Source of the DNA: Mortierella alpina
Taxonomy: Eukaryota; Mortierellomycota; Mortierellomycetes; Mortierellales; Mortierellaceae
DNA length: 64,000 nucleotides
Assembly (NCBI GenBank): GCA_029449245.1
Contig: JANATF010000014.1
Coordinates: forward strand, 438,501 to 502,500
Direction: 5' to 3'
Within the stretch, counting starts at the first letter, position 1. Each line of letters opens with the position of its first letter. A program made the translations under genes and the position numbers. Below are positions 10,898 to 21,677 of the stretch, one piece after another. The notes beneath the pieces are model-generated. The model was not told where the DNA came from and did no database searches. It saw only the letters and a program-made list of their open reading frames with translations.

Positions 10898-11210
10898 CGA
10901 ATGCTGAAAATTTCAATGTCGACCAGCCCAACTGCTCTTCCCTTTTTTTAGTACGGAACACGACGAGGGGAAATACTGAGTTGGAGTGATCCACAACATG
11001 TAAGAAGGAACTGTAGGCTTTGGCCGTAGTCGCGACTGTGGCCGTTGTACTGTACAACCCCGGTATCTAGAAATTTACACAACTGTGAAATTTGGTGTGT
11101 GTTGGTGTGTGCTGGTGTGTGCCTATTCGCATATGCAAATACAAAAATCGGATTTTGGTGTGTGCCTCCAGGTGTGTGTCTGGTGTGTACACACCAAAAT
11201 CTGTTCACTC

Positions 11211-11219
11211 ATTTTTAAT
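11211..11219 (+). repeat. Right 9-bp target duplication of the MULE
   Basis: ATTTTTAAT, identical to 6928-6936. Confidence 0.88.
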
Positions 11220-11269
11220 TCAAAAACTTTAATCCTATCTAAGTTTTCTGGCGCCTGTGTAAACGGCCG

Positions 11270-13601
11270 CTATTCTTGAAGTCTACCAAGGCACCTCTTT
11301 GCATAGTGACAGAAAACCAGATCCTTAACGGCATCGTCCGCCAGCCGCGTGCGATTATCGTTAACAATATTCCCGGCAACGCTGAACATGCGCTGAGAGG
11401 CAACTGAGGAGGCAGGCAGCGTGAGGTATTTCCTTGCCAGCTTTGCAACCGTCGGAAACTTGTTCTTGTTCACTCTCCACCACTCAAGCGGATCCACATC
11501 CTCAACCACGTTGATCTGAAGGTACCGTGTCAGTTCATCCATGTGGTCATCAGCCTCAGATCCAGAGCTATTCTGGCGCTCAAGCTTGCGGTATTTGATC
11601 ATGCGATGGTACCCGGATGTATTGTCATCGCTATCCGACTCGACAACCACTGGCTGACGATCAGCTCGTTCTCTGGCCGTGGGGGCGATGTTGTTGAATT
11701 CAAACCTGAGCCGCAACATGATGCTCTCCCGGAACTCTCGGTTCTTGATGGGAAACAAGTCGTTGAAAGTCGGATGCAGGACTGTGGCCATGGCCATATC
11801 CTCATTCACCGCCATGCGCTTGCGGACTTGATTCACGAGGGCAGTGTGAAAACTGTCGATGGCGTCCCACATCGTGTCGGGAAGATCGGCCTCCTGGGGG
11901 AGGCTAGCATCGAGGTCGTCCAGCAACCCACGGCGGTGAGGAGCGATCATGGCCGCGAGTCCATGCTGAGAGGAGGAGCTGAAGAGTCGTGTCAAAGACT
12001 CAAAAGCCGCCAGCATCTTAACGACATGCTTGACTTGAGCCCACTCCATGGATGAAGGCAGGAGCGCTTGTAACTTCTCTAGAGACTTAGCGTCAAGGTC
12101 CATCGTCACACTTTCAATGTGAGAGCGGAGGAGAAGCAGACGCTCCAACATGTGGTACGTGTCGCGGTTAGAGGAAAAGACACAGTTACTAGGAGCTGTC
12201 AAGTAACGAGAACAGAGTGAAGAAAGATGTATTCAAATGTCTCCTGTGGACGTGAGCATTAAGGACACGTCCACACTAATCTTCGCTAACTAAAAATATT
12301 AAGGGTAAGTCTATGCTAGGACGGTCAATCCGGCACAGTACGTGCTGTTCCATCTTGTGGCGACATCCAGTATGACTGAAAGGGGCCTTGGACCGGCGAG
12401 TCCCTGCGACTGCTCGTCATGCAGTGCCTGGGCCATCTTGGGACTAGAGTGGAAGAAGACTGCCAAGGCATGGCACTTCTCCACCAACTCCTCCAGAGGG
12501 CGGGCGTCGCGGAGTGCGGTTTTAACGCAGTTGTGAAGATCGTGTGTGATACAAGGCACCCTCATAACCTTGTTTGACACCGCCTCGAGAGTCTTCGGCA
12601 TCACGGCAGCACTGTCGGTGGAGGCACCGACAATCAACGGGAATACACCCCATCGATTCAGAACTCGACCTGATAGGCAAGGAGAAAAAAATAGTACATT
12701 ACTAACCTGGTACCGGTACATATCACAGCAGATCTACTGTACAACGCTTGTACAGTTGTACTGTGCATGTAGGTTACTATATTCAGCTTACGGATTAGGA
12801 GTGCAGTCGGTTGCGCGGTGTGCGGATACGGCTGTGGCTCCAGCGCCAGTGCGCACTCATGCAAACGGAAGCCTTCGTCAAGCCAGTGGAGTGTAACTGA
12901 CATGTACGGGCGGTTGGCGGCACTCGTCCAACTATCCGTCGTGAGGCTGCCGAACTCAAGTGTCTCTGCGAGACGGACCTTGAGCATATCCTCCAGATGC
13001 AGCGTGTGATCGGCCAGCTTTGCACGGATTGTGGCACTGCATGGCATGCGGACCTGAGGATTGATTGACTGAATCATTTCCCGGAAGGAAGGTGAGTCCA
13101 GAGCCGAGAATGGCAGCATCGACTGGATAATCCAGTTCAGAGCGGCAGTAGCCAGTCGATCGAGGGCTTTCTGTGGGACCGGGAGCTCGAAAAGCGTGGG
13201 CTGATTCCCGGCGTGCTGGGCAGCTGCTCGCTGCATCTCGTTGTAGTTAGCACGGTGATCCGCGCTGAAATGCCTTTTCAAGGTCGCGGTCGAGGAACTG
13301 GGCGAGTAATGATGCGAGCACCCATGCTCGCGGCAGTGAAACCTCCAGGTCCAAGCTCCATTATGCCTTTTAGCAAAACCAGCCTCAAAGTGGATACCCC
13401 ATCGACCTGAAAAAAGGTGCAATAAGCAATGTGTTAATGAACTTGAACGGACCTCTTGGAAACTTTAAGCGATCACATTCGTGACATACCTGGGACGAGA
13501 GGTTGAGGAGGAACAACAATTCCTTGCTGAGTTGAAGCTACAACGTTCGCAGATGAGGCGGCCGAGTTCATGGCGGTGAAGATATTGGATGAAGTGGACA
13601 T
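11270..13601 (-). CDS. hAT transposase (BED finger, RNase H-like core, C-terminal dimerisation domain)
   Basis: A four-exon gene: exon 1 13490-13601 (starts MSTSSNIFTAMNS), exon 2 12792-13406, exon 3 from 12669 to about 12320, exon 4 from about 12190 to 11270. The first two junctions are exact GT/AG with matching phase; the third is approximate. Domains in order are a BED-type zinc finger (FHCREHGC...HFSADH), the first catalytic Asp (LTTDSWTSAANRPYMSVTLHW), the second Asp (GASTDSAAVMPKTLE), RWNSTY, and the hAT C-terminal dimerisation region (KFPTVAKLARKYLTLPASS, FSVAGNIVNDNRTRL). All exons are open. It lies within hAT terminal repeats, so it is probably the autonomous source. Nothing is visibly broken apart from the MULE insertion 3' of the gene. 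Confidence 0.88.
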
Positions 13602-14630
13602 GTTGGTAATGTTTTGTTCAGGAAGTATCGCAGAACTGTGCAGGGGTGAGGGTGAGTGCTACTGTGAGGATTATGAGAAGTTGACAAATGGATCTCAGTA
13701 CCTGGCGGCCAGAAGCGCATATTTATACTGCTGAAAACGGCAGTGATAACAGTGAGGCAGCAACCGTCTACTTTAAAGCTGTTTCTACGTGGATGAATGA
13801 CTAATACTGTTTCTTCAACCGTAGACCAGCCTGGATCTGGTACCAGGATGGCGTGCGATAGGATTAGGGTGAAGTCTAGACTCCAGGACACTCTTATCCA
13901 GATTATCTGTTGGAATCCGGGCTACGAAAACGGCTTATTGGCAATGAGAGTCAAGAAAAGTTTCCGGAAGTGCGAAAGAGTCAGAAGACAAGGTTAAGGC
14001 GACTGGTTGCCGGAAGAATTATTTGGAGCGATGGAGATGTGGTGTGTACAATGGAGGTAATGGGGACATACCATTGCGTGAGCTCTCATGCATGCATCTG
14101 CTCTATTGCATGCGGTCATTCGTTAAAGACTTGCCATAATCTGCCAGGTAACTGTGGTCAACCTTCATGACATAGTCTCGTGTGTGAGTATGGCAAGTCC
14201 TTAACGAAGGAACGCGTGTAAAGGAAACAACAACAAACGACGCGATACTGTACCAAGGCATAGAGGAATGTAAATAATAACAGCACGCGTTTTGTGGCTT
14301 AAATCTTGCACAGACGGCTACATCTTCTAACCCACAATAAAGTGCATCCCCTTTCAAGGACCCCACCAAAATAGTCAATTGGAATTGCAGTACGGTACTG
14401 AGGTGTTACAGGACGTCCTTCTCAGTTCTACAAAGCATGAAGGATCAAGGTTCAGGAACCATCAGCACTTTATTCTATTTCGAGACATTGTGACAGCCTT
14501 TTATCGCGATATTATACCTCGAAGCCCGCTGAGTCGAGGCCCCTGCTCAAAAAAAAGGACCGTCGGTCCAAGATTGGAGGCGGTCGGTCCTTCGGCGCGG
14601 TGGAAATGTTGTAACCGCGGCGCGCCGAGG
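13602..14630. other. hAT 5' region without a gene
   Basis: About 1 kb between the transposase start and the right terminal repeat. It holds a TATAAATA-type box on the minus strand near 13720. It also has an imperfect hairpin (arms about 14114-14132 and 14192-14210, CGTTAAAGACTTGCCATA against its complement) with a 60-base loop. No supported coding region was found. Confidence 0.6.
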
Positions 14631-14647
14631 ACCGGTTCGAATCCCTA

Positions 14648-14655
14648 CCCACACC
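14648..14655 (+). repeat. Right 8-bp target duplication of the hAT element
   Basis: CCCACACC, identical to 6823-6830. The LINE coding sequence continues directly after it. Confidence 0.93.
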
Positions 14656-15944
14656 GGACTTCATCACACAGCTGCGTAAGCTCATCAAAGACTTCATGTG
14701 CCCCTTCAAACCTCAGGCGGGATGGTCGGTGATTACCACACCGAGGTCAGAAGGAGGCTTGGGGGTGATCGACCCGCTAACACAGGTTCAAGCCTTCCAA
14801 CTCAAGCAACTCACCAACATGGTCTCGGATCAAGTGTCTTGGGGCAAGGAGATCGTACTGGACATCATGCAATGGAAAACAAAATCACTATACCGCCTGG
14901 CTCCCCTTCTTGCGCCAAAGGAATGCGACCTCAGCAAAAGGATGGCGGGGTACACAGGAATCCAGAGATTAATCGCGGCCGCCGCGTGCTTACCGAACAA
15001 GAAGGACCTGATCATGAACGACCAACTGCCTCTCTCAACCACGATCATGGCAACGCCCGTCGAGTGGTGGCTGCCCGTTACAGGAGGTGACAGAGATATA
15101 ACCGTGAATACCAGACGCATGGAAGAGTACTTTGCCCTGGACCAATCAGACCCAGATTACGATCGAATCATTTCAAAACCCATCGTGGCAAAGCTGCAGG
15201 ATGAGAAAGCGCAGCTGGTGCATGACCTAGGTGCCAACAAGAGAGTGCTCACTGACAGATATATCCGAGCTGCTTCACCACCACCCAAGATCACACGAGG
15301 CGACACTATCTCAACCATCATCCGCGAGACTGACATTTCAGGGGACCACCCAGAACATTGCGAGCTCCAGAAGGCAACTACAAAGCAACTACGCAGCCAT
15401 CTCGCTGCTCAAGAGCTCCCAGCACTCAACCCCAACTCCAGAGTCAAAGCTGAAACTGGAACACGGCAACAGTGGCAAGAGTTTTGGAGCGCGAAGATCC
15501 CTCATCATGCCCGCACCACATGGTGGCGATACAAACGTGATTGGCTACCGTGTGGGTCACTACGACAACATATATGGAGACATGAGCCGGCATGCCAGAC
15601 GGAAGGATGCACGGCACAGGACGAAACCAAGAACCACTATATCTTCCAGTGTGGGGCCAAGTATCGCTCATGGCAAGGGATCCTGCAGACGTACACCACA
15701 AAACTCGACTGGCCTATGACCTCAACGCACTCTTATCTTTTAATCGCCCCAAGTTCGACATTCTCCCTGAGTACAATATCTCTCCCGCCCAGCTCATTGC
15801 ATGCTGCTTGCTAGGCATTGCCCGAGCCAACACCGCACGCTTCCAAGAGAACCGAACGCTCTCCGAGGATGCCATCACAACCACCATACAACGGGCCTTA
15901 GACAGAACAATAGCACAGAACGACTTCCTTAACCCACAATAAAC
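14656..15944 (+). pseudogene. LINE ORF2, 3' part (RT thumb, C-terminal zinc knuckle)
   Basis: A continuation of the interrupted LINE ORF2. It begins DFITQLRKLIKDFMCPFKP, in frame with the sequence that stops at 6830. It contains GLGVIDPLTQVQAFQLKQL, a conserved post-RT block of Tad-type LINEs, and a C-terminal knuckle ACQTEGC...NHYIFQC. The frame shifts near 15714: afterwards the expected protein (LAYDLNALLSFNRPKFDIL...DFLNPQ) runs in another frame to a stop at 15940-15942. The A-rich tail follows. Confidence 0.87.
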
Positions 15945-15972
15945 GCACCATAGAGAAAAAAAAGAAAAAAAA

Positions 15973-18728
15973 TCTACCTGGGCCACCCGCGCTGAGCTTC
16001 CCAGTAGCAGGCGTGAATTTGGCTGGGAACCGTGGGGATGCCTCGAACTCGCGCACATGTCAAGTAGTCTGGCCTTTCTCGCGCTTTTTTTTTTTTTTTT
16101 TTTTTTTGGAGCATGGCGTTCATATGCACCTCACCTCACACAGTAAAATAAACATTAAGATCAAACCTCAACGCATTCAGACCTACTTTGGAACCTCGCA
16201 TTGCGTTCTCGCCATCCCCTCCATTGCCTCCGTCCATCCATGGCAACTTTGAACCACAAGGAAAATCAGCTACGGCAAAGAATCACCTACACATCCACAC
16301 TCCAGCCCCAACACTTTTACGCGATGTGCTGCACATTGCTACTCGTCTGCCTCAAGAAAGAGGTAATCCATCAAGAGTGACACACTTTTCATGACTATCC
16401 AGAGCCTACCCTCAGATCCTCAGCCTCAACAACAACAGCAGCAACCACCACCACCACCCCAACCACAAGCACAACCACAAAAAGAACCACAAGCACAAGC
16501 ACAAGCACGACCACAGCAGCAGCAGGAAGAGGTCCGGCAGCAAGAGCGATACCTCCACGCACTGCAGGCATTGCAGGCATTGCAGCAACAGCAGAGAGTC
16601 CAACTACAACAGCAGGAAGTACAGCATCAACAACTGCAACAAGTACAGCAGCAAGTCACTACAGAGCAAGATGCGTTTGGCCTGGTGGATGAGGAGCTCC
16701 GCCAGAGTTCTCTACGAGCGAAGAGGAAATGGCAGTCAAAAGAGAAAGCCTACCACCCTCCACCGCATAGCGCCAAAGAAAGACGAACTCAAGTGATCTC
16801 TCATTCCATCAGCAGTGTCAATGGGCAGCAGCAATAGAGGAGGGTATTGGCGAGTCATCAATGAGTTTAAGACCTTCCTGCTCGACCACCAATGCACAGT
16901 TTGCAGAAGAGGAAGGAGAATCGTCGTCAGCGATTATTATTGCTGCAGACAACTCCACTCAGCCTACCGAGGAAGCTGTACGACCCATTCAAGTCCGGAT
17001 CATTACTTCAACAATGCAGAAAGAGCCATGTAGAACCGAAATGATCCGCCAAATGATGGAGCACATACAGCGCCGGGATATCCGCAAGAAGACTATGCAC
17101 CAATACTCGCGGCATCTCGTCGATTGGGAGGTACACAACACTACCGCCGCCTAGCGAACGTACCAATGATTGGCGAAGCTCATTATATCGATATATCGAG
17201 GTCTCTACTTTTTCCCGCTTTCTTGATAGGCGTTCTGTTCTGAGAAGTTTGGCGGCGATAATCTTGTTGAACCATCGAAGGTCCTGCAATTTCTTCAGGA
17301 CAAAGTTTTCGCACATTTCAAGGAGGTTATCGTTCGGCATGGCAGAAGCTTCAGCGGAATTATTGGTCAAACAATCACCGATCCTCACCTTGATCCGGTG
17401 GCGGCAAAGACTGAGAAGGAGCAAATACGAAAAGAGTTCATAGAAGGTATTACACGTGTGCAGCGTCGTGAGGCATGGCTATGAAGGAGTGTTGTTTTGA
17501 GCGGCGATATTCTGATCACGTTAACTTCATTTTTTAATGATATCTCTAGCGCTGAAGGACCCAAGCAATGCGAAGGAATATCGCTTTCGTGTACCTGTGG
17601 GCAAGGAGACGGTCGAGGCGGCTGTGAAGGCACTCACCAGTGAGTGGTCAGTACAGCGTAGCGAACACAGGAACCGCTTTCCGAAGCCGCGCGATTGTCC
17701 GATTGTCGCCAGCGCCATGGCTGCATATTATCGGAGGCTCGTTGAGGATAAGACAACCTCCAACCTCGATCGGGGCACATACTGCCCACTGCGTGATGGA
17801 TACACCGTCGAGCAGTTTCTGAACTTGATGGTCCTTCTCTGGAAGGGTGTGGGCCGGTGGAACCGTCGCTCAACGTATATTCGGGATCGCATGGCCATCA
17901 ATATACGGCATCAAATGTTCCTCCGTTCTGAAGACCTTCGACGTCTCGACCTTCCAGACTGCTTTTGTCAAACGATATTTACCAAACGGTTTGGTACCCA
18001 AAACAAGATCCGAGGTCTAGCTTGCTGCCTTCGTGGGGGTATGACGCAACAGGACCTGAAGAACCAGTTTGCTGTGGTTTTCCGTCATCAGAATTATCTT
18101 CGATGCGGCGTTGGCGCTTTCGCATTCTACATGTTCGAGCGCGTTTTCATGTAAGCATATCCATCGCTAGAAACAGCAGTACATAAATACTTCTGTAATC
18201 CATTTCACTGACAGCTGCTACCTACTGCTTTCCGCGCCTTTTTGGACTAGATCGCTGGTGAAGAGATCCCAGATTTTGACAACCTGGAAGAGTGGCCAAA
18301 AATCAAGGTATACAAGGGTGTAAACCGACTGGATGAAATCGATTATTCGACGGACTTGAGGTCAACGCGAAAAGCGCTTTCATTGGGCGATATCGAGACG
18401 AACCGACCGACTCACGCAGGCCGTCATGGAGCTGCGCGTGAGCTGGAGGACATGGAGATCCATATCGACAATATTGCGCGGATGGGACACTGGGCTCATG
18501 GAAAGATGCACACGTACTACCTTTCTAAGCTAGATATACCTGAAGCATTCGCTATGGCTGGGTTTCATAACGCACGGTGCGATGTGAAAAGAGATCGTCT
18601 CAACCCTCCTCTTGATCTTCAACGGCAAATCTTCTCATGGATGGAGGACCAGTATACGGGCGAAGACGCGGCGGATTGGAAGGCTACATGCGACAAGGTC
18701 ATGGAAGATGTGCCAGAGACATCTGCGT
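15973..18728 (+). repeat. Right arm of the large inverted repeat
   Basis: The reverse complement of 1-2762. It begins TCTACCTGGG right after the LINE A-tail and includes the poly(T) tract 16085-16107. It is measured to 18728, where the left arm runs out of the window. The Gln/Pro tract is about 28 bp shorter here. Confidence 0.93.
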
Positions 18729-19881
18729 AAATCGTTGAATCAGTTTACTCGCAGGACAACATCCTTCTGGAACAGGAAAGGGCACAGGCACAAGCATCCG
18801 GCGAGCAGATTCATTCCACTACGATATTGCCAAGCGAGGTGTTCTTTTATTTGTCTGGCTCCGGCGAGTTATCCTTGAAGACGCAGCCCTATTCAGAAAC
18901 GACAATGCCATAAATCACATCCTGGCTCACGACGTCTTCACTTGGAAAAGGCATACCACCGACGACAAGCCGGCTTTTGAAACATTTCAAGAACTCCTCA
19001 TTAGTGCAATGGAGGAGGACTCTGATACGTTCACAGGCTATGATCGCGATCTGCCTGGTCTTGTGAATGCTGTGGAAAATTCTCGAATCGACAGCAGGGT
19101 ATATGACTCTGCAGCATCGACAGCATCAGGAACAGCAAATGATACAGGAGCAGCTGCGGCAAACCCAGCAACAACTTCAGGCGCTGCAAGATGGAATACA
19201 GGAGCTACACGCTGAATTCACAAAAGCGAGGGACGATTTGTCGCAGGCGCGCAGGGTGTACGAGATCCAGCAGGGAAATCAAACACGGCTGATTAGGACA
19301 CAGCTATAAGCCATGTTGATGGGCATGACAGCAAGCACAGACTCGTTAGCGGACGCGTCGCTTCCATCGCTCTTGCACGATCCTATTGATGCCAGCACTC
19401 CTCCTAACAACCCCTCTAGCCCTGCTGTACCTAACCCCAATCCCAATCCTCCTGCAACATCGACTGTTGTACCCATGTCCATCAATCTGCCTACAGCATC
19501 TGATCATTGTGAGCAACAGGAAGAGGATGGACCGTTCAAGTTTGACAGAACTGTGAAGACAATCCTGGAAGTCTGGAACGAGTGTCTGAGGTACAAAGCC
19601 CGCAAACGTCAAGAAAATACCTTGGCTACGACAAGCAGACAGAGCACTCCAAATTTCGAAACGAGGAGCGTTACGTTAACAACCGCCTCTTCCTGAAAGA
19701 CGAAGTGGAGCACTTTATGGAAGCCAATGGCCTTTCTCAAGATGAGGATTTGAGGGGATTTACCAACGACTTCAATCGGCACAAGTCGGACGTGACCTTA
19801 ACACAGTTTTTGGATTTGCTACGAGATCGGCGAAATAGGAGGAAGAAGAGGAACAGGGGCAAGGGAAAGAGCAGCGAGTAA
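16391..19881 (+). pseudogene. Crypton tyrosine recombinase, right copy (full length, frameshifted)
   Basis: The same gene as the left copy but complete at the 3' end. Exon 1 (16391 on) is Gln/Pro-rich; a one-base deletion near 16833 turns QQYEEG into QQ-stop, so it is disabled. Catalytic elements persist: Arg region FLRSEDLRRLDLPDCF (exon 17537-18154), H-x-x-R HAGRHGA, GHWAHGK and MHTYYL (exon about 18251-18730). Downstream are DIAKRGVLLFVWLRR, typical of Cryptons, a Gln-rich coiled coil (about 19090-19309), and a GCR1_C-like DNA-binding domain (FDRTVKTILEVWNE; RNEERYVNNRLFLKDEVEHF) ending at 19881. Further frame changes occur near 19090 and 19600, and a stop at 19307. It is a Crypton by motif order, inactive by inspection. 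Confidence 0.8.
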
Positions 19882-20557
19882 AGCTCTGAAGGCATAAACG
19901 CGTTTTATTTAAATACAACTTCAAGGGCGCATGCATCGGGTTGAATGTGTTATGACCATTGCCGACCGAAAAAGCTGATTTAATCGTCAATGATTATGGG
20001 AGTAGAAGGAGGAGTATGGAGTGTAGGTGGTATTTTGCGCTTGATGAGACGAGACTAGGGAGGGATGAAAGGAAAGCCTGTAGGAATGTACCCAACATTC
20101 AGAAAGGTGTAATGATGCTACATTTGCCAGTACGGGCGTCGACTGTATTCTCAGGCATCTTTTCTCGGTCACACAGCCACAAAACAAGTCACTTTAAACA
20201 AGAGTTTTCTCACGGCGGTGTTTCAGATGGAAAGTGCGAGGAGCCACTTCCCAAAACATTTTCATGGTAATGTTTCAGATGAAGTGAACAGTTGCCGTGA
20301 CAACGTGGTCAAAACTCAATTGCTCTGTCTGTGAACATGGCGTTACGTGACACGCTTTAACTTCCTGAAACACAGCCAATTTAACCAATGCAACGTTCGG
20401 TTTTTCCGCACACCTATGAGCTTCTGGGTATGTTGTCGAACTTCTCTTCTGAAGGCTGGCTCAAATCCGTGCCACAAGTCTCATGACTTCGATATCCCAG
20501 TTCTGGAGTCTAGATTCTAGAGTTTAGGTTATTCCCAGCGCCCCGCCTTCGTCGAGC
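19882..20557. other. No supported gene
   Basis: AT-rich sequence after the Crypton. I see no coding frame with recognisable domains and no clear Crypton end repeat. Confidence 0.5.
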
Positions 20558-21136
20558 TTAGTTATATTGTGCCCAGACCACTCTCATGACTGGCACATTC
20601 CTTCCACTGTGCCTAGGCACAGCTAAAGTTTTAAGCTCTTTTCCGGACTTTGACCCAATGGCGATATGCTGGTCTGGTCTGGGCCTCTCTTTGTGAGCAA
20701 TTGACTTTGACATTGTGTCTTTCTTTTTGCTTGTCTTTTTTATGCACTTCTCGCCACTTGTCAACACCGAAGGTGTAGGTGATGCCCAGACATGTTGTTG
20801 GCAAGGTTGCGGTTGTGTGAGCAGCTGTATGCACCCGGTGTCAAAAAAGTTGTATATGAACTCAAAAAAATGCACGAAAAAAAAAATAGCCAAGATTCCA
20901 AGGAGCCAAAGTATTTGTATGTAACAAGCAATAGCACAGTGTAGCTTCATGCGATATAAAAGTCTCTCCATGCAATGATCTTCGGAAGGGTCATTGTAGA
21001 GCACTGGTTGCTCATCGTTTCTAAGGCGGAGAGTGTTGGCAGGGTTGAATTGGTTGATATCTGTTCTGTCTTGGTGCACTTGATGCAAACGCAGACGCCA
21101 AGACTGACAGAGCTCAGAACTCTGAGGCTTTTTCAC
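20558..21136 (-). CDS. Hypothetical membrane protein fragment
   Basis: A 192-codon open frame of unknown function. A strongly hydrophobic stretch (CYIQILWLLGILAIFFFVHF) could span a membrane. It is followed by a Lys-rich tail. There are no recognisable domains, and the composition is irregular, so it may be a relic or chance frame. Confidence 0.2.
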   Translation of the reverse strand: MKKPQSSELCQSWRLRLHQVHQDRTDINQFNPANTLRLRNDEQPVLYNDPSEDHCMERLLYRMKLHCAIACYIQILWLLGILAIFFFVHFFEFIYNFFDTGCIQLLTQPQPCQQHVWASPTPSVLTSGEKCIKKTSKKKDTMSKSIAHKERPRPDQHIAIGSKSGKELKTLAVPRHSGRNVPVMRVVWAQYN

Positions 21137-21181
21137 CCATGTCGACCCAGGTCATCCCAAAAGAACGCTCCAAAGAGCGTT

Positions 21182-21508
21182 CGCATTGTCTACGGTGCCA
21201 TGTCCGTATGTGTGTGACCTTCTTTTATTGAATAACCGACGAAAAAAGAACAAAAATGGTACCGAATGACCTACAGAGGACGGTCTATTCGCATTGTCAT
21301 AGGTGCCATGGACGTATGTCCCACCCTCTCCACCCTTGAGCTCCAGAAAAAGAAGATAGAGATCTTTTCTGGCAGAGGGATCGTTCTTTTATTTCATTTT
21401 TGTTCTTTTTTCGTCGGTTATTCAATAAAAGAAGGTCACACACATACGTCCATGGCACCTATGACAATGCGAATAGACCGTCCTCTGTAGGTCATTCGGT
21501 ACCAAACT
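21182..21508 (+). mobile_element. Minimal DIRS-type element end (left repeat, internal complementary region, right repeat)
   Basis: A repeat at about 21208-21256 (GACCTTCTTTTATTGAATAA...) recurs inverted at about 21398-21446. A second segment at 21258-21318 (GGTACCGAATGACCTACAG...) is the exact complement of the outer right end, 21440-21503. This order, with TATGTCCCACCCT after the complementary region, is the same as at the 3' end of the full DIRS element at 60.8-61.1 kb. There is no coding region between, so it is a non-autonomous copy or deletion remnant. Confidence 0.65.
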
Positions 21509-21677
21509 TGTTGTGGCAAGATTTGACTCCCTTTTTCGCAGGCTTCGATGGGCGAAGATTGCAACACTTGAAAGATCGCCCATTCAGCATTTTATTTTCT
21601 GAGATCCAGCCTGAGATGAATTCATGCAAGATGCAGCCATGTCAAAGTTCTCGCGTTGGTCTTCAGTGATTCCGTTG

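Larger units (their letters stand above)
6937..11210 (-). mobile_element. Mutator-like element (MULE), 4274 bp, nested in the hAT
   Basis: Long imperfect inverted termini, about 6937-7113 and 11089-11210, are rich in GGTGTGTAC/ACACACC and share CCGATTTTTGTATTTGC. The left terminus carries this block twice (units at about 6981-7023 and 7024-7076), the right only once. The outermost bases are GGGT and GAGT. A perfect 9-bp target duplication fits the Mutator superfamily. The only large gene is the transposase on the minus strand. The intact frame and perfect duplication suggest a recent insertion. Confidence 0.9.
6831..14647 (-). mobile_element. hAT-family DNA transposon (Ac-like ends) with nested MULE
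   Basis: Perfect 17-bp terminal inverted repeats TAGGGATTCGAACCGGT lie at 6831-6847 and 14631-14647, flanked by 8-bp duplications, the signature of hAT elements (TAGNG-type ends). Subtracting the nested 4.27-kb MULE and its duplicated 9 bp leaves about 3.5 kb, a normal autonomous hAT size. The spliced transposase gene lies at 11270-13601 on the minus strand, with a TATAAATA-type box near 13720. The right subterminal region repeats GGTCCGTC/GGACCG-like motifs, which may be transposase sites (inference). Confidence 0.94.
2763..15972 (+). mobile_element. Tad-like LINE retrotransposon, interrupted by a hAT element
   Basis: A non-LTR retrotransposon with a gag-like first ORF, then an endonuclease-reverse transcriptase ORF, ending in an A-rich tail (AATAAACGCACC, then A8 G A8) at 15940-15972. 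Removing 6831-14655 (the hAT element plus one copy of its target duplication) restores the reading frame across the junction: ...VVRPTP at 6830 continues as DFITQLRKLIKDF from 14656. The element fills the spacer between two inverted Crypton arms. I found no target-site duplication around it, because the flanks are inverted rather than direct copies. Frameshifts and one in-frame stop make it non-functional. Confidence 0.88.

Noticed and set aside
11599-12055. Frames on the plus strand or in alternative frames within the hAT transposase exon 4
   Set aside because: They are shadows of the hAT C-terminal domain, which has clear motifs in its own frame.
14590-14650. GGTTCGAATCC, a perfect tRNA B-box-like sequence
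   Set aside because: It is part of the 17-bp hAT terminal repeat and occurs inverted at the other end; no cloverleaf can be drawn around it.
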